Source: Caldifarciminota bacterium (GTDB taxonomy: Bacteria; SDB-A). From it: a DNA stretch of 43,021 nt. The stretch's first letter is position 1; every line of letters starts with the position of its first letter. The notes under the pieces were generated by a model. That model searched no databases and was not told where the DNA came from. It worked only from the letters and a program-made list of their open reading frames with translations. This document shows, one piece after another, positions 1 to 8,110 of the stretch. Location of the stretch: positions 1 through 43,021 of the forward strand of contig JAFGIG010000140.1 in the NCBI GenBank assembly GCA_016929715.1. Direction: 5' to 3'. Both the position numbers and the translations under genes were made by a program.

Positions 1-1960
1 AAAATTCCAGAGAGATTCGAGAAAAACTGTCGAAAGAAGCTGAATCTATGTAATTTTTCGACAACTCGAGACTCATTATCTTCACGAGTTTCTGATGCCA
101 ATATTCTGAAATACTGCCGCCTGAGTAGTGAAGGCGGTAATATCTTCTCGGGTTAGGTATTATACTGGCTAAATATGCGCACTGAAGGGGATTGAGATCC
201 CTTGTGTCAACTCCGAAATATTTTTTTGATGCCGCCCCAATACCTCTTATTCCCGGTCCGAATTCGATTATATTCAGGTATAATTCGAGGATTCTGTTTT
301 TAGTGAGATTTTTTTCAAGCTGCCATGTCAGCACTGCTTCTTCAAGTTTTCTCGATAAGCTCTTCTCATCAGACAAGAAAAGATTTCTTGCCAACTGCAT
401 TGTTATTGTGCTTCCTCCGCTTATGTATCTGGAGACTTCCAAGTTTTCCCTCATGGCTCTTCTGATGTGATATATACTGAATCCTCTGTGGCTGAAAAAA
501 GATCCGTCTTCGCAAACCAGAACTGCTCCGATCAGAGGGCGCGGAACATTTGTCAAAAGCACATAATTCGGATTAGACGGCCCCAAGTATATCTTTTCGC
601 CTTTTAGAGAACCTATTCTCACAGTGGCGCAAAAAGGCCTGGAAAAAGAATCCATGTGTATTGTTTTGCCGAGGTTGTCCAGTTGGACTCCCCGAAACAC
701 TGAATTTATACCGAAATCCGTGCTTTCCGGGCAAGAAGAAGAGTATTGAAAAAAACCTTCCAAGTCAAAATCGCCCCTGCCCGTCAATCCGGCTAGGTTA
801 GGAAGCAGTTCTTCGGGAACTAAATCTATTATGCTCGCAACCTCTATCCTCTCTCCTGAAAAAAATACATTTACCATTGCAGTGTCGGAGTATCTTACAG
901 AACCTGTAAAAGAAAGATTTGAATTTCCCAGGGAAAAAAGCAAAGTGTCTATATCGATGTTTTTTTCGTAAAAGGATAAAGACAAAGAAGCTTTTGGAAT
1001 CTGTAGCAGATCAAAAGTTACAGTATCTTGGCAAAGATATCCTGAAAATACAATCAAGTCTTTGAAGGCGATGGATTCAGCTCTAACATGAAAAATACAA
1101 TCATCAAAATTGATCGCGATTTTTCCCGATAGGTCATAATCTAAAACCTCGAATTTGTCTGTCGGATTTATTGGGACATAAAAATTTTCCGCTGAGATCA
1201 AAAACAATCCGTTTGAAGATGAAAGACTGAGACCTCTACCCGGAATAGAAACAAGAGCCGGTGATACTGAAAAATCGACTATGACAGTATCGTCTATTCG
1301 GGCTTCTATCTCTCCCGTGTATCTGCTCGAAAATTCTCCTCTCAATTTTCCTTCAAAGCAACCGTTTCTGAGCAGTCCTTCAAGGTTAAATTCGTCAATT
1401 TTTATATGGGAAAGCAATAAGACAGGGTTTTCGGAATTGATTTTCAGATAGCGCTCTCCGGCAGAATCGTCAACTGAAAGGGTTAAAAACGAGTTGTCGG
1501 CACATAGAAAGCCTCTGTGATGACTGCCTTGTCTTTCAAGATGAAATGAATCTAAGACGATCTCCCTCCCGTCAAATTCAATAATCCCTTTTTTTAGGTC
1601 GATTTGATCGGGGATTCTCATGAAAGTTTCGTTTGATTCGCCTTTTTCCGAAGGTTTTCGGGCATTTTTTAGAGGTATTTGGAAATCCTGGACTGAAACC
1701 CGTTTCACTCTGCCAATGTCGGGGAATGAAAGACATAAAGTAACATCTTGAGCCCGGCCGCCTTCAAATCTGCTCGGAGAGATGAACTCGACTTGTTTCA
1801 GACTGAAAACAAAAGGAGATTCGATTTCTATCTTTTTCGCTTTTATCCCGAGAGAGAGCAGGCGGTTTTCGATTGATCTCAAGAAAATAAATCTCGAAAA
1901 ACCTAAAAGAGCAAGCAAGACAAAAAAAGCAATAATCGGTAAAACGAAACGTCTTGACAT
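1..1960 (-). CDS. GT51 peptidoglycan glycosyltransferase with long N-terminal domain (C-terminus off window edge)
   Basis: The minus-strand frame is open from the ATG at 1960 to position 1 (653 codons), so the 3' end is missing. Residues about 6-27 form a membrane anchor. Residues about 30-465 are a beta-rich region resembling AsmA/DUF3971-type envelope proteins (tentative). Then comes a GT51 lipid II polymerase domain: motif 1 is EDGSFFSHRG at 484-493 (predicted catalytic E484), motif 2 is GGSTITMQLARNLFL at 515-529, and RKLEEA at 537-542 supplies the second acidic residue, E541. NRILELYLN follows at 555-563. GT51 enzymes polymerise glycan strands at the outer face of the inner membrane. The long N-terminal region is not that of a class A PBP; whether a transpeptidase follows cannot be seen. 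The ATG overlaps the upstream stop by one base (TAATG), so translation is probably coupled. Confidence 0.88.
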   Translation of the reverse strand, partial: MSRRFVLPIIAFFVLLALLGFSRFIFLRSIENRLLSLGIKAKKIEIESPFVFSLKQVEFISPSRFEGGRAQDVTLCLSFPDIGRVKRVSVQDFQIPLKNARKPSEKGESNETFMRIPDQIDLKKGIIEFDGREIVLDSFHLERQGSHHRGFLCADNSFLTLSVDDSAGERYLKINSENPVLLLSHIKIDEFNLEGLLRNGCFEGKLRGEFSSRYTGEIEARIDDTVIVDFSVSPALVSIPGRGLSLSSSNGLFLISAENFYVPINPTDKFEVLDYDLSGKIAINFDDCIFHVRAESIAFKDLIVFSGYLCQDTVTFDLLQIPKASLSLSFYEKNIDIDTLLFSLGNSNLSFTGSVRYSDTAMVNVFFSGERIEVASIIDLVPEELLPNLAGLTGRGDFDLEGFFQYSSSCPESTDFGINSVFRGVQLDNLGKTIHMDSFSRPFCATVRIGSLKGEKIYLGPSNPNYVLLTNVPRPLIGAVLVCEDGSFFSHRGFSIYHIRRAMRENLEVSRYISGGSTITMQLARNLFLSDEKSLSRKLEEAVLTWQLEKNLTKNRILELYLNIIEFGPGIRGIGAASKKYFGVDTRDLNPLQCAYLASIIPNPRRYYRLHYSGGSISEYWHQKLVKIMSLELSKNYIDSASFDSFSRISLEF

Positions 1961-3522
1961 TATGCTGATCCAACAAAACCGAAATCTGCGGCTCTTTCAA
2001 TTTCATTGATCGCTTGAGGGATGCATTGACAGATATCTGAAGCTATAACACCGTGAAAAAGCTTCTTAGCTGTGATTCCGGCAAGAGCGTGGACAAACAC
2101 TCCGGTAGAAGCGCTTTGATAGGCGTCAATTTTTCTTCCTAGGAAGCTTGCTATGATCCCGGATAGAACATCGCCGCTTCCGGCAGTCGCCAAAGCGCTG
2201 TCCATAACGGGACTCTGGGCGGTTTTGAGCGTTTTTCCGCATACTACTATTCCGAAAGGTCCTTTGAGATGGACGGTCAAAGAGTATTTTTTCGCGAAAT
2301 TCAGCGCGTGTTCTTTTCCGTTTTCTCCAATTTCTTCAACTGAAAGATCTGTCAAGGCGCTGAACTCCCCTGCATGTGGGGTCAAAACAGTGTTTTCACG
2401 TCCTTTAATTTTTTCTAATGATCCTGCAAGCGCTCTGAGCGCGTCAGCGTCCACGACTGCGGGAATATCGGTCTTGAGGAGAATTTCGATTACAGCTTGT
2501 GCAGTTTCGGGATCTCTGCCTATTCCCGGACCGATTACAACGGCGTCGTATTTTACGAGAGTCTGGATTAGCTTTTTTGCTCCTTCTAAATTTATGAAAG
2601 GTCCTTCGTTTGACGCAAGATATGTCGCTTCGGGGAATGAAACTGAAACCTGCGTGATATTGGATGGAAGGGCGAGGGTCACATATCCCGAGCCTGTTTT
2701 CAGTGCACCTTTTCCTGAAAGAACCGGAGCGCCGGACATTCCAGTTGATCCTCCGATTATAAGGATTTTGCCGAAAAGGTTTTTGTGAAAAGAGTCGTCT
2801 CTTTTTGGGAGAATGTTTTTGACCATATCGCAGGTTAAAAGCTCAGTATCGTGAATTTTATTCAGGACAAACTCGGGAATGCCGATATCGGCGACGAACA
2901 AATTTCCGCAATGCCTCTTTCCTCGGACGGTGAAATGACATTTTTTTGCGCACCCGAAAGTGACTGTAGATTCAGCTTTAATTGCCTGTCCGTCAACTGA
3001 TCCGCTGTCTGAATTTATTCCACTTGCGATGTCGAGAGAGAGAACAGGTTTTTCGGACGCGTTGACGCGTTCGATTATTTCAGAAGGCAAATCCCTTGCC
3101 TTGCCTTTGAATCCTGTCCCGAAAATACCGTCAACCACAAGGCGCGACCGGAGAAGGCTTTTTTCGAAAGATTCCATAAAATCGGATTCAGAGGGAAGTT
3201 TTATCTTAAGTCCTGTTTTGACGAGAATTCCGTGCTGTATCAGGGCATCCTTTGAAAGTAAAGAAGGATCGAAAAGAGAAAAGAAAAAGACTTCTAATCC
3301 CTGATTTTGAAGAAATCTCGCGCATACGTATGCGTCGCCGCCGTTGTTGCCTTTCCCGGCTATGACAAGGACTTTTTCTTTGGGTTTCAATTTCCACATG
3401 TCAATGGAGAAAAAAGCCGCGATTCTGCCCGCGTTTTCCATAAGCGAAAGAGAAGGTATGCCGAGTTCACTGATGGCGATTCTGTCAGCTTCCCTCATTT
3501 GATTTGAACTTAAAACATACAC
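1960..3522 (-). CDS. nnr: Bifunctional NAD(P)HX epimerase / ADP-dependent NAD(P)HX dehydratase
   Basis: This 520-residue protein repairs hydrated NADH and NADPH. The N-terminal YjeF_N epimerase domain (about 1-215) carries GKGNNGGD at 56-63 and DGIFGTG at 131-137. The C-terminal ribokinase-like dehydratase (about 235-510) carries GPGIGRD at 331-337, VVDAD at 356-360, TPHAGEF at 381-387 and AGSGDVLSG at 447-455. Length and domain order match the usual bacterial fusion. The start is GTG at 3522, overlapping the mltG stop by one base (TAGTG), with a GGGAGG ribosome site just upstream; the nearby ATG at 3518 is out of frame. It sits in the ruvX-mltG-nnr-GT51 chain. Confidence 0.95.
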   Translation of the reverse strand: MYVLSSNQMREADRIAISELGIPSLSLMENAGRIAAFFSIDMWKLKPKEKVLVIAGKGNNGGDAYVCARFLQNQGLEVFFFSLFDPSLLSKDALIQHGILVKTGLKIKLPSESDFMESFEKSLLRSRLVVDGIFGTGFKGKARDLPSEIIERVNASEKPVLSLDIASGINSDSGSVDGQAIKAESTVTFGCAKKCHFTVRGKRHCGNLFVADIGIPEFVLNKIHDTELLTCDMVKNILPKRDDSFHKNLFGKILIIGGSTGMSGAPVLSGKGALKTGSGYVTLALPSNITQVSVSFPEATYLASNEGPFINLEGAKKLIQTLVKYDAVVIGPGIGRDPETAQAVIEILLKTDIPAVVDADALRALAGSLEKIKGRENTVLTPHAGEFSALTDLSVEEIGENGKEHALNFAKKYSLTVHLKGPFGIVVCGKTLKTAQSPVMDSALATAGSGDVLSGIIASFLGRKIDAYQSASTGVFVHALAGITAKKLFHGVIASDICQCIPQAINEIERAADFGFVGSA

Positions 3523-4553
3523 TATCGACGACCTCCCATCCTGTTTCTCGATTCATTGACGGCTTTCACGTGTTCTGCGTATGTTGCTGAAAATACATGC
3601 GAACCGTCATTTCGGGCGACATAATACAAAAAACTTGTTCTGTCAGGGTTCATAGCGGCTTCAATAGATTTTTTCCCGGGGCTGCATATAGGCCCCGGCG
3701 GAAGGCCTTTATGCATGTATGTGTTGTATGGAGATACGACTTCAAGGTCGCTGAAATACACTTTTTCCTTGTGCCCTCCGAGCGCGTAAAGAACAGTAGC
3801 GTCGCACTGAAGGGGCATGTCAGCCGCAAGACGATTCATGTAAACAGAAGAGATTAAGCTTCTCTCTGAATCGATTTTAGCCTCTTTTTCGATCAAAGAG
3901 GCGAGAACTATTATTTCATAATAAGTTAATATATCCTTATCAGGGTTATTCAATGAATCGGTTACAATGAAATGGAGGGAAATCATATCCTCAATGGCTC
4001 TTTGTGGTCCAGTTCCGAATCCGAAATCATAGGAAGAAGGGAAAAGAAACCCTTCGAGCGAGAGAGGCGGTTTTGGAAAGGTTTCCAAGGGTAAGACTGA
4101 AGATATAAAAACAGAGTCACGGCAAAGTTTTGTGAACAAAATGCTGTCGCAATCTGCCTTTTGAGATAATATTGACGCTGTCTCTTCAATCGTCAGTCCT
4201 TCGGGGATAGTGACGTATCTCCTAACCGGTCCTCTCTTAATTCTTTGAGCTAAAGATTCGGGGTTCGATGGAACCGGAAAGAGATAATTTCCGCTGGAAA
4301 TACTCCTGTCCGCTTTAATATCTATTATGAATCGGTAAAAATATTTTCTATCGCTTTTCAGCAAAATCCCCTCTTTTTCCATTTCGTCCATCATAGAATT
4401 GACTGAAGATCCGCTTTTTATTCGGAATAGAGCCGTGTCTTTTCCGTCAACCGTCGAGCTCTTGCCTGAAAAAGGCAGGCTGCACGATATTGCGGAAGAT
4501 AAAAGGAAAGCAGACAGAAGCAAGGGAAAATCAAGCCGTGTCTTTATTTTCAT
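3522..4553 (-). CDS. mltG: Endolytic murein transglycosylase MltG (YceG family), possible lipoprotein
   Basis: This 343-residue YceG-family protein cleaves nascent glycan strands near the membrane and is thought to set their length. The catalytic segment LASLIEKEA lies at 208-215, so E212 is the likely acid/base (E218 in E. coli). The family motifs LEGFLFP at about 156-162, SPYNTY and GLPPGPI follow in order. MltG normally has an N-terminal transmembrane helix; here the hydrophobic segment ends in AISCS with Cys24, which could be a lipobox. The start at 4553 lies 23 bases inside ruvX, so the two are translated as a unit. The GT51 polymerase two genes downstream makes the likely substrate. Confidence 0.94.
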   Translation of the reverse strand: MKIKTRLDFPLLLSAFLLSSAISCSLPFSGKSSTVDGKDTALFRIKSGSSVNSMMDEMEKEGILLKSDRKYFYRFIIDIKADRSISSGNYLFPVPSNPESLAQRIKRGPVRRYVTIPEGLTIEETASILSQKADCDSILFTKLCRDSVFISSVLPLETFPKPPLSLEGFLFPSSYDFGFGTGPQRAIEDMISLHFIVTDSLNNPDKDILTYYEIIVLASLIEKEAKIDSERSLISSVYMNRLAADMPLQCDATVLYALGGHKEKVYFSDLEVVSPYNTYMHKGLPPGPICSPGKKSIEAAMNPDRTSFLYYVARNDGSHVFSATYAEHVKAVNESRNRMGGRR

Positions 4554-4911
4554 TTAAAAAATCCTGTAGGATAATAGCGGCAGAGACGGCATCGTCGCCG
4601 TGTTTTTTGGACTTGACCCGAAGCGCTCTTTTAGTGGAGAGATTTTCGTCATAAAGAGAAACTTTGATGTTGAAGGCACTGCTTATTTTTCTGGCAAGAA
4701 AGGCTGACGGTTTATAAGGACCGTTTAGTGTAACGGTCTGGCCCACCACGATTTCCGAAACAGAATACTCTTTCAAAAGACCTGCCAGAACCGAAAACAA
4801 TTCTTCTCTTTTTACCGTCATCAAAGGTTTAGAGATAATGCACATTTCATCCGATATCGAAATTCCGCACTTTTTTCTTCCCGGATCTATTGATATAATT
4901 CTTGAATTCAT
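4531..4911 (-). CDS. ruvX: Putative pre-16S rRNA nuclease / Holliday junction resolvase-like RuvX (YqgF)
   Basis: This 126-residue protein has the RNase H-like fold of YqgF. The signature DPGRKKCG at 9-16, VVGQTV at 55-60, YDENLST at 87-93 (usually DERLST) and the acidic DDAVSAAIILQ at 106-116 are all present. The family processes the 5' end of 16S rRNA precursors in E. coli and was first proposed as a resolvase; which role applies here is not visible. It is the first gene of the leftward operon. Its 5' leader is very short and shows no clear ribosome site. Confidence 0.94.
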   Translation of the reverse strand: MNSRIISIDPGRKKCGISISDEMCIISKPLMTVKREELFSVLAGLLKEYSVSEIVVGQTVTLNGPYKPSAFLARKISSAFNIKVSLYDENLSTKRALRVKSKKHGDDAVSAAIILQDFLNENKDTA

Positions 4912-4953
4912 ATTCTTTTATGATATTCTATCAGACAAGTGAATAATTTGAAA
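4902..4953. promoter_or_regulatory. Divergent promoter region between ruvX and folB
   Basis: On the plus strand TTGAAT (4902-4907), a 16-base spacer and TATTCT (4924-4929) could serve folB. On the minus strand TTTCAA (4948-4953), a 17-base spacer and TAGAAT (4925-4930) could serve ruvX. The two -10 boxes are almost the same bases read in opposite directions. Seen by eye only; the ruvX -35 is weak. Confidence 0.35.
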
Positions 4954-4962
4954 GGGGCTGCT

Positions 4963-5349
4963 ATGCTGGATAGGATTTCGCTTAAAAACATGAAATTCTA
5001 TGCTTACCACGGCCATGAAGAAGAAGAAAGAAACAACGGAATAAACCTTGAAATTGACATAGATCTGTATGCCGATCTCAGTAAGGCGATGTTTTCGGAT
5101 AACTTAAAGGAAACAGCAGATTACAGAAAAATATACGCCGCTGTCAAAGAAGAAGTGATGAACAATAAATTCATGCTCCTGGAAAAGATCATGGACCGAA
5201 TAATTATTTCTCTTTTCGATAAATTCCGGGAAATAGAAGCAATCAGGACATCTGTAAGAAAACCGACTCCGAGTCTCGGCGGTGTTGTCGAATCGGTCGA
5301 AGTCACGGTTTATCGGAATAGAAATATGTATATTGAAAGGCAAAAATGA
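4963..5349 (+). CDS. folB: Dihydroneopterin aldolase
   Basis: FolB converts dihydroneopterin to 6-hydroxymethyl-dihydropterin in folate synthesis. The 128-residue protein shows the family pattern: FYAYHGH near 12-18, an ETADYRKIY segment, LLEKIMDRI in the middle and SVRKPTP near the end, which holds the catalytic lysine. I chose the ATG at 4963 because AAAGGGG sits 5 bases upstream and homologues begin about there; an in-frame GTG at 4939 would add eight residues. The stop overlaps the next start by four bases (ATGA). No folP or folK is in view, although kinases like the next gene are fused to folK in some bacteria. Confidence 0.92.
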   Translation: MLDRISLKNMKFYAYHGHEEEERNNGINLEIDIDLYADLSKAMFSDNLKETADYRKIYAAVKEEVMNNKFMLLEKIMDRIIISLFDKFREIEAIRTSVRKPTPSLGGVVESVEVTVYRNRNMYIERQK

Positions 5350-5978
5350 GATCAAAAATGATTTCCGTTGAAGGATTGCCGTGTTCAGGAAAATACGCTC
5401 TGGCTAAAAAGATCACGGAAAAATTGAACGCGAAAATTTTTTGGTCGGATTTCTCGCAAAATTCGTTCCTGAAGAATTTTTATATGTCTGAGGGTAATTT
5501 CGCTTTTGCTGCTGAAGTCTCTTTGCTTCTTGAACGCAGGGAAGTTTTGAAGAAAATCCTTCAGCCTGAAATATTCGGCAGCGGTTTATATGTCGCGGAT
5601 GCTTCTCTTCACAGAGGAAGAATATACGCATCATGCACATTAAATTCCGATGAGTATTCTCTGTTTCTCAATATGTCCGCTCTTCTTCTCGATGATCTTC
5701 CACAACCTGATTTGATAATATACATAAGGACAGATCCTTCCGTCGCAAAAGCTAAATTGTCGAGGTCAGGATTCTTGCCGGAGAGGGAATTGAGCAAAGA
5801 GTATCTTATTTCGCTTTTTAAGGCGATGGACGATTACCTTCTCAATCTTACAGATCAGGATATGATGGTAATAAACGGATACGACGAAACGAAAGAAAAG
5901 GAAACCGAAGCCGTCTCCCAAGAGATAGCGGATTTCCCCGGAGGAGTCAGATTTTACAATATAGGAGATCATTTTTGA
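5346..5978 (+). CDS. Deoxynucleoside kinase-like protein with degenerate active site
   Basis: This 210-residue protein aligns along its length, by eye, with bacterial deoxyadenosine/deoxyguanosine kinases (dNK family): P-loop at the N-terminus, a DFSQNSFLKNFY segment, YVADASLHRGRIYA at about 83-96, and PDLIIYIRTDPSVA. Key positions differ. The P-loop reads GLPCSGKYA, with Tyr where Ser/Thr should bind Mg2+. The segment that usually reads E-x-F-A-D-N-P is WSDFSQNS, so the expected catalytic Glu is gone. It may be an inactive or repurposed kinase. It overlaps folB upstream and panC downstream by four bases each, so it is expressed with vitamin genes. The start is ATG 5346; ATG 5358 is an alternative. 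Confidence 0.75.
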   Translation: MRSKMISVEGLPCSGKYALAKKITEKLNAKIFWSDFSQNSFLKNFYMSEGNFAFAAEVSLLLERREVLKKILQPEIFGSGLYVADASLHRGRIYASCTLNSDEYSLFLNMSALLLDDLPQPDLIIYIRTDPSVAKAKLSRSGFLPERELSKEYLISLFKAMDDYLLNLTDQDMMVINGYDETKEKETEAVSQEIADFPGGVRFYNIGDHF

Positions 5979-6823
5979 AAGTTGTCAGAACCTGCGCCGA
6001 GATGATCGAAATTTCAAAATTCTACATAAAGCAGAACCTTCGGCTCGGATTTGCTCCTACTATGGGATGTCTTCATGACGGACATCTTTCGCTTTTAGAA
6101 CATTTGAACCGAAGATGCGACGCGCGCGTTGCGAGTATTTTTGTCAATCCGAAGCAGTTCTGTCCCGGAGAAGATTTTGAAAGGTATCCCCGGGACGAGG
6201 AGAGAGATCTAAAATTGCTCAAAAAAAACTGTGATTATGTATTCATTCCCTATGAAAAAGAGATGTATCCCAAGGGTTTCTCAACTTCCGTCGAAGTTTC
6301 GGGTCTGTCCGATACGTTGTGCGGCAAAAAGAGAATGGGCCATTTCAAAGGGGTGACGACGGTCGTTGCAAGGCTTTTCGGAATAGTCAGACCGACTTTC
6401 GCTGCATTCGGCCAAAAAGACTATCAGCAGTTTGTTATCATAAAAAAAATGACACAAGACCTTTCTTTTGGGATTCAACTGATTATGTGCCCTACAGTAA
6501 GAGAAAAAGACGGATTGGCTATGAGCTCAAGAAACATGTATTTGTCCTCAGAAGAAAGAGCAAGAGCTCTTTCTCTCAGGAAAGCTCTTTTGACGGCAAA
6601 AAAAGAAATTGAAATTGGACAAACTAAAGCGGAGAATTTAAAAAAGACAATGCTCAAAGTCATGAATAACCTCGGGGCTAAAGCAGAATACGCAGAGATA
6701 GTCGATACTGAAAATTTACAGACTGTAGATCCCATCCATGGAGAAGTCCTTCTGGCGGTGGCCGCATACGTTGGCAAAACGAGGTTAATAGACAATGAAA
6801 TTTTACGCTGTAAGGAGTTATGA
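5975..6823 (+). CDS. panC: Pantothenate synthetase
   Basis: PanC joins pantoate and beta-alanine using ATP to make pantothenate, the coenzyme A precursor. The 282-residue protein carries PTMGCLHDGH (the HIGH-like nucleotide site) near 28-37, FVNPKQF, the ERYPRD region, MGHFKGVTTVV, FGQKDYQQ and DGLAMSSRN, all in the expected order. The start is TTG at 5975, overlapping the previous stop (TTGA), with AGGAG at 5963-5967 about 7 bases upstream; no other start fits. PanD follows with no gap, so beta-alanine supply and use are coupled. panB is not in the window. Confidence 0.96.
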   Translation: MKVVRTCAEMIEISKFYIKQNLRLGFAPTMGCLHDGHLSLLEHLNRRCDARVASIFVNPKQFCPGEDFERYPRDEERDLKLLKKNCDYVFIPYEKEMYPKGFSTSVEVSGLSDTLCGKKRMGHFKGVTTVVARLFGIVRPTFAAFGQKDYQQFVIIKKMTQDLSFGIQLIMCPTVREKDGLAMSSRNMYLSSEERARALSLRKALLTAKKEIEIGQTKAENLKKTMLKVMNNLGAKAEYAEIVDTENLQTVDPIHGEVLLAVAAYVGKTRLIDNEILRCKEL

Positions 6824-7174
6824 ATGCTTAGAAGATTTGTGAAAGTTAAACTGCACGGCCTTCGGGTGACAGAGACGAATCTCGATTATACCGGCAGCAT
6901 AGGCATAGATTCGGAAATTATAAAAAAAGCCTGCCTGCGACCTGGAGAGTTTGTGCATGTTGCGAATCTGAATAACGGAGAAAGATTTCAAACATATCTG
7001 ATCGAAGAGAAGCCTTTTTCCCGAGAAGTGAAGTTAAATGGCGCTGCAGCAAGGCTTGGCGTTAAAAAAGACAGATTGATAATAATGTCCGAAATCTATC
7101 TCACGGAAGATGAAATTGATGAATATAAAATGAATGTATTAAAATTCGACGAAGAAAATCGCGATATAGATTGA
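6824..7174 (+). CDS. panD: Aspartate 1-decarboxylase (pyruvoyl enzyme) precursor
   Basis: PanD decarboxylates aspartate to beta-alanine. The 116-residue proenzyme shows the self-cleavage site YTGSIGID with Gly24-Ser25; Ser25 becomes the pyruvoyl group. LNGAAARLG and the final SEIYLTEDE region match the family, and length is normal. The ATG follows the panC stop directly, preceded by AAGGAG, which supports this start. The product feeds PanC encoded immediately upstream. Confidence 0.95.
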   Translation: MLRRFVKVKLHGLRVTETNLDYTGSIGIDSEIIKKACLRPGEFVHVANLNNGERFQTYLIEEKPFSREVKLNGAAARLGVKKDRLIIMSEIYLTEDEIDEYKMNVLKFDEENRDID

Positions 7175-7186
7175 AAAAGAGCGATA

Positions 7187-8110
7187 ATGGACGGATTGGG
7201 AATAGTCATATTAGCCGCGGGTGAAGGAAAGAGAATGAAATCCACTTTACCTAAAGCCCTCCACAGAGTAGCAGGATATCCAATGCTCGGTTATGTCCTT
7301 GATACCGCCGAAAAACTTCAACCCCAAAAGATTGTTGCAGTAGTCGGTAAAGGCGGAGAATCCGTCATGGAATATTTTTCAGGCAGAAACATCTCATTTG
7401 TCCTTCAGGACCCTCCCCTAGGAACGGGACACGCCGTTTTACAGGCTAAAGAAGCATTGAACGGAATTAGTAAAACATTGATACTATACGGCGACGTTCC
7501 TCTCATTCGTCATGAAACACTTGTTGATTTTCTCAGTGAATCGGAAAAATCAGCAATATCTGTCCTCGGAATGGTTCTTGAAGAGCCAAAATCCTACGGA
7601 AGGCTTATAACAAAAGGCGGATGTCTGCTCGCTATAAGAGAATCGAGAGACGCCAACGAAGAGGAAAAAAAAATAAAAAAAGTCAACACTGGTATAATGA
7701 TTTGCCGGACTGAAATTCTTTTCAACGCTCTTTTAAAGATCAAACCGGATAATGATCAGAAGGAATATTATCTTACAGATGTCGTTTCCGTTTTAAACTC
7801 GGAAGGCGAAAAGGTATGTTTTTGGACAGCTGAAAATGCTTCGGAATTCCAGGGCGCTAATGACAGGGAAGAACTGTCATTTCTCAGTGAATACGTGAGA
7901 AGAGAAAAAATGAGAAACCTCATGAAAGCAGGTGTGTCAATAATCTCACCCCAAAACACAGTTATAGATTACGAAGTTCAAATCGGTGAAGATTCGGTGA
8001 TACACCCTTTCAACTATATCTCAGGTAAAACCAAAATCGGACAAAAATGCACGCTGAAGCCTTTTCATTTTTTGGAAAACGCTAAGATGGAAGACGGGGA
8101 AATCCTGTGA
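7187..8110 (+). CDS. GlmU-like N-acetylglucosamine-1-phosphate uridylyltransferase, lacking most of the acetyltransferase domain
   Basis: The first 230 residues are a nucleotidyltransferase of the GlmU type: LAAGEGKRMKS at 9-19, PKALH at 22-26, QDPPLGTGHAV at 74-84, GDVPL at 102-106, NTGI at 167-170, EYYLTD at 183-188 and GANDREEL at 213-220. It should make UDP-GlcNAc from GlcNAc-1-P. GlmU is normally about 450 residues with a long left-handed beta helix that acetylates glucosamine-1-P. This protein stops at 307 with only two or three hexapeptide coils (about 255-300), so that activity should be absent and must come from elsewhere. The stop overlaps the next start (GTGA), which argues against a recent frameshift. 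The ribosome site is weak. Confidence 0.85.
   Translation: MDGLGIVILAAGEGKRMKSTLPKALHRVAGYPMLGYVLDTAEKLQPQKIVAVVGKGGESVMEYFSGRNISFVLQDPPLGTGHAVLQAKEALNGISKTLILYGDVPLIRHETLVDFLSESEKSAISVLGMVLEEPKSYGRLITKGGCLLAIRESRDANEEEKKIKKVNTGIMICRTEILFNALLKIKPDNDQKEYYLTDVVSVLNSEGEKVCFWTAENASEFQGANDREELSFLSEYVRREKMRNLMKAGVSIISPQNTVIDYEVQIGEDSVIHPFNYISGKTKIGQKCTLKPFHFLENAKMEDGEIL

Noticed and set aside
192-470. Open frame of 92 codons on the plus strand
   Set aside because: It lies opposite the conserved GT51 motifs of the minus-strand gene.
2153-2788. Open frame of 211 codons on the plus strand
   Set aside because: It lies wholly opposite the conserved dehydratase domain of nnr and has no recognisable protein pattern or ribosome site.
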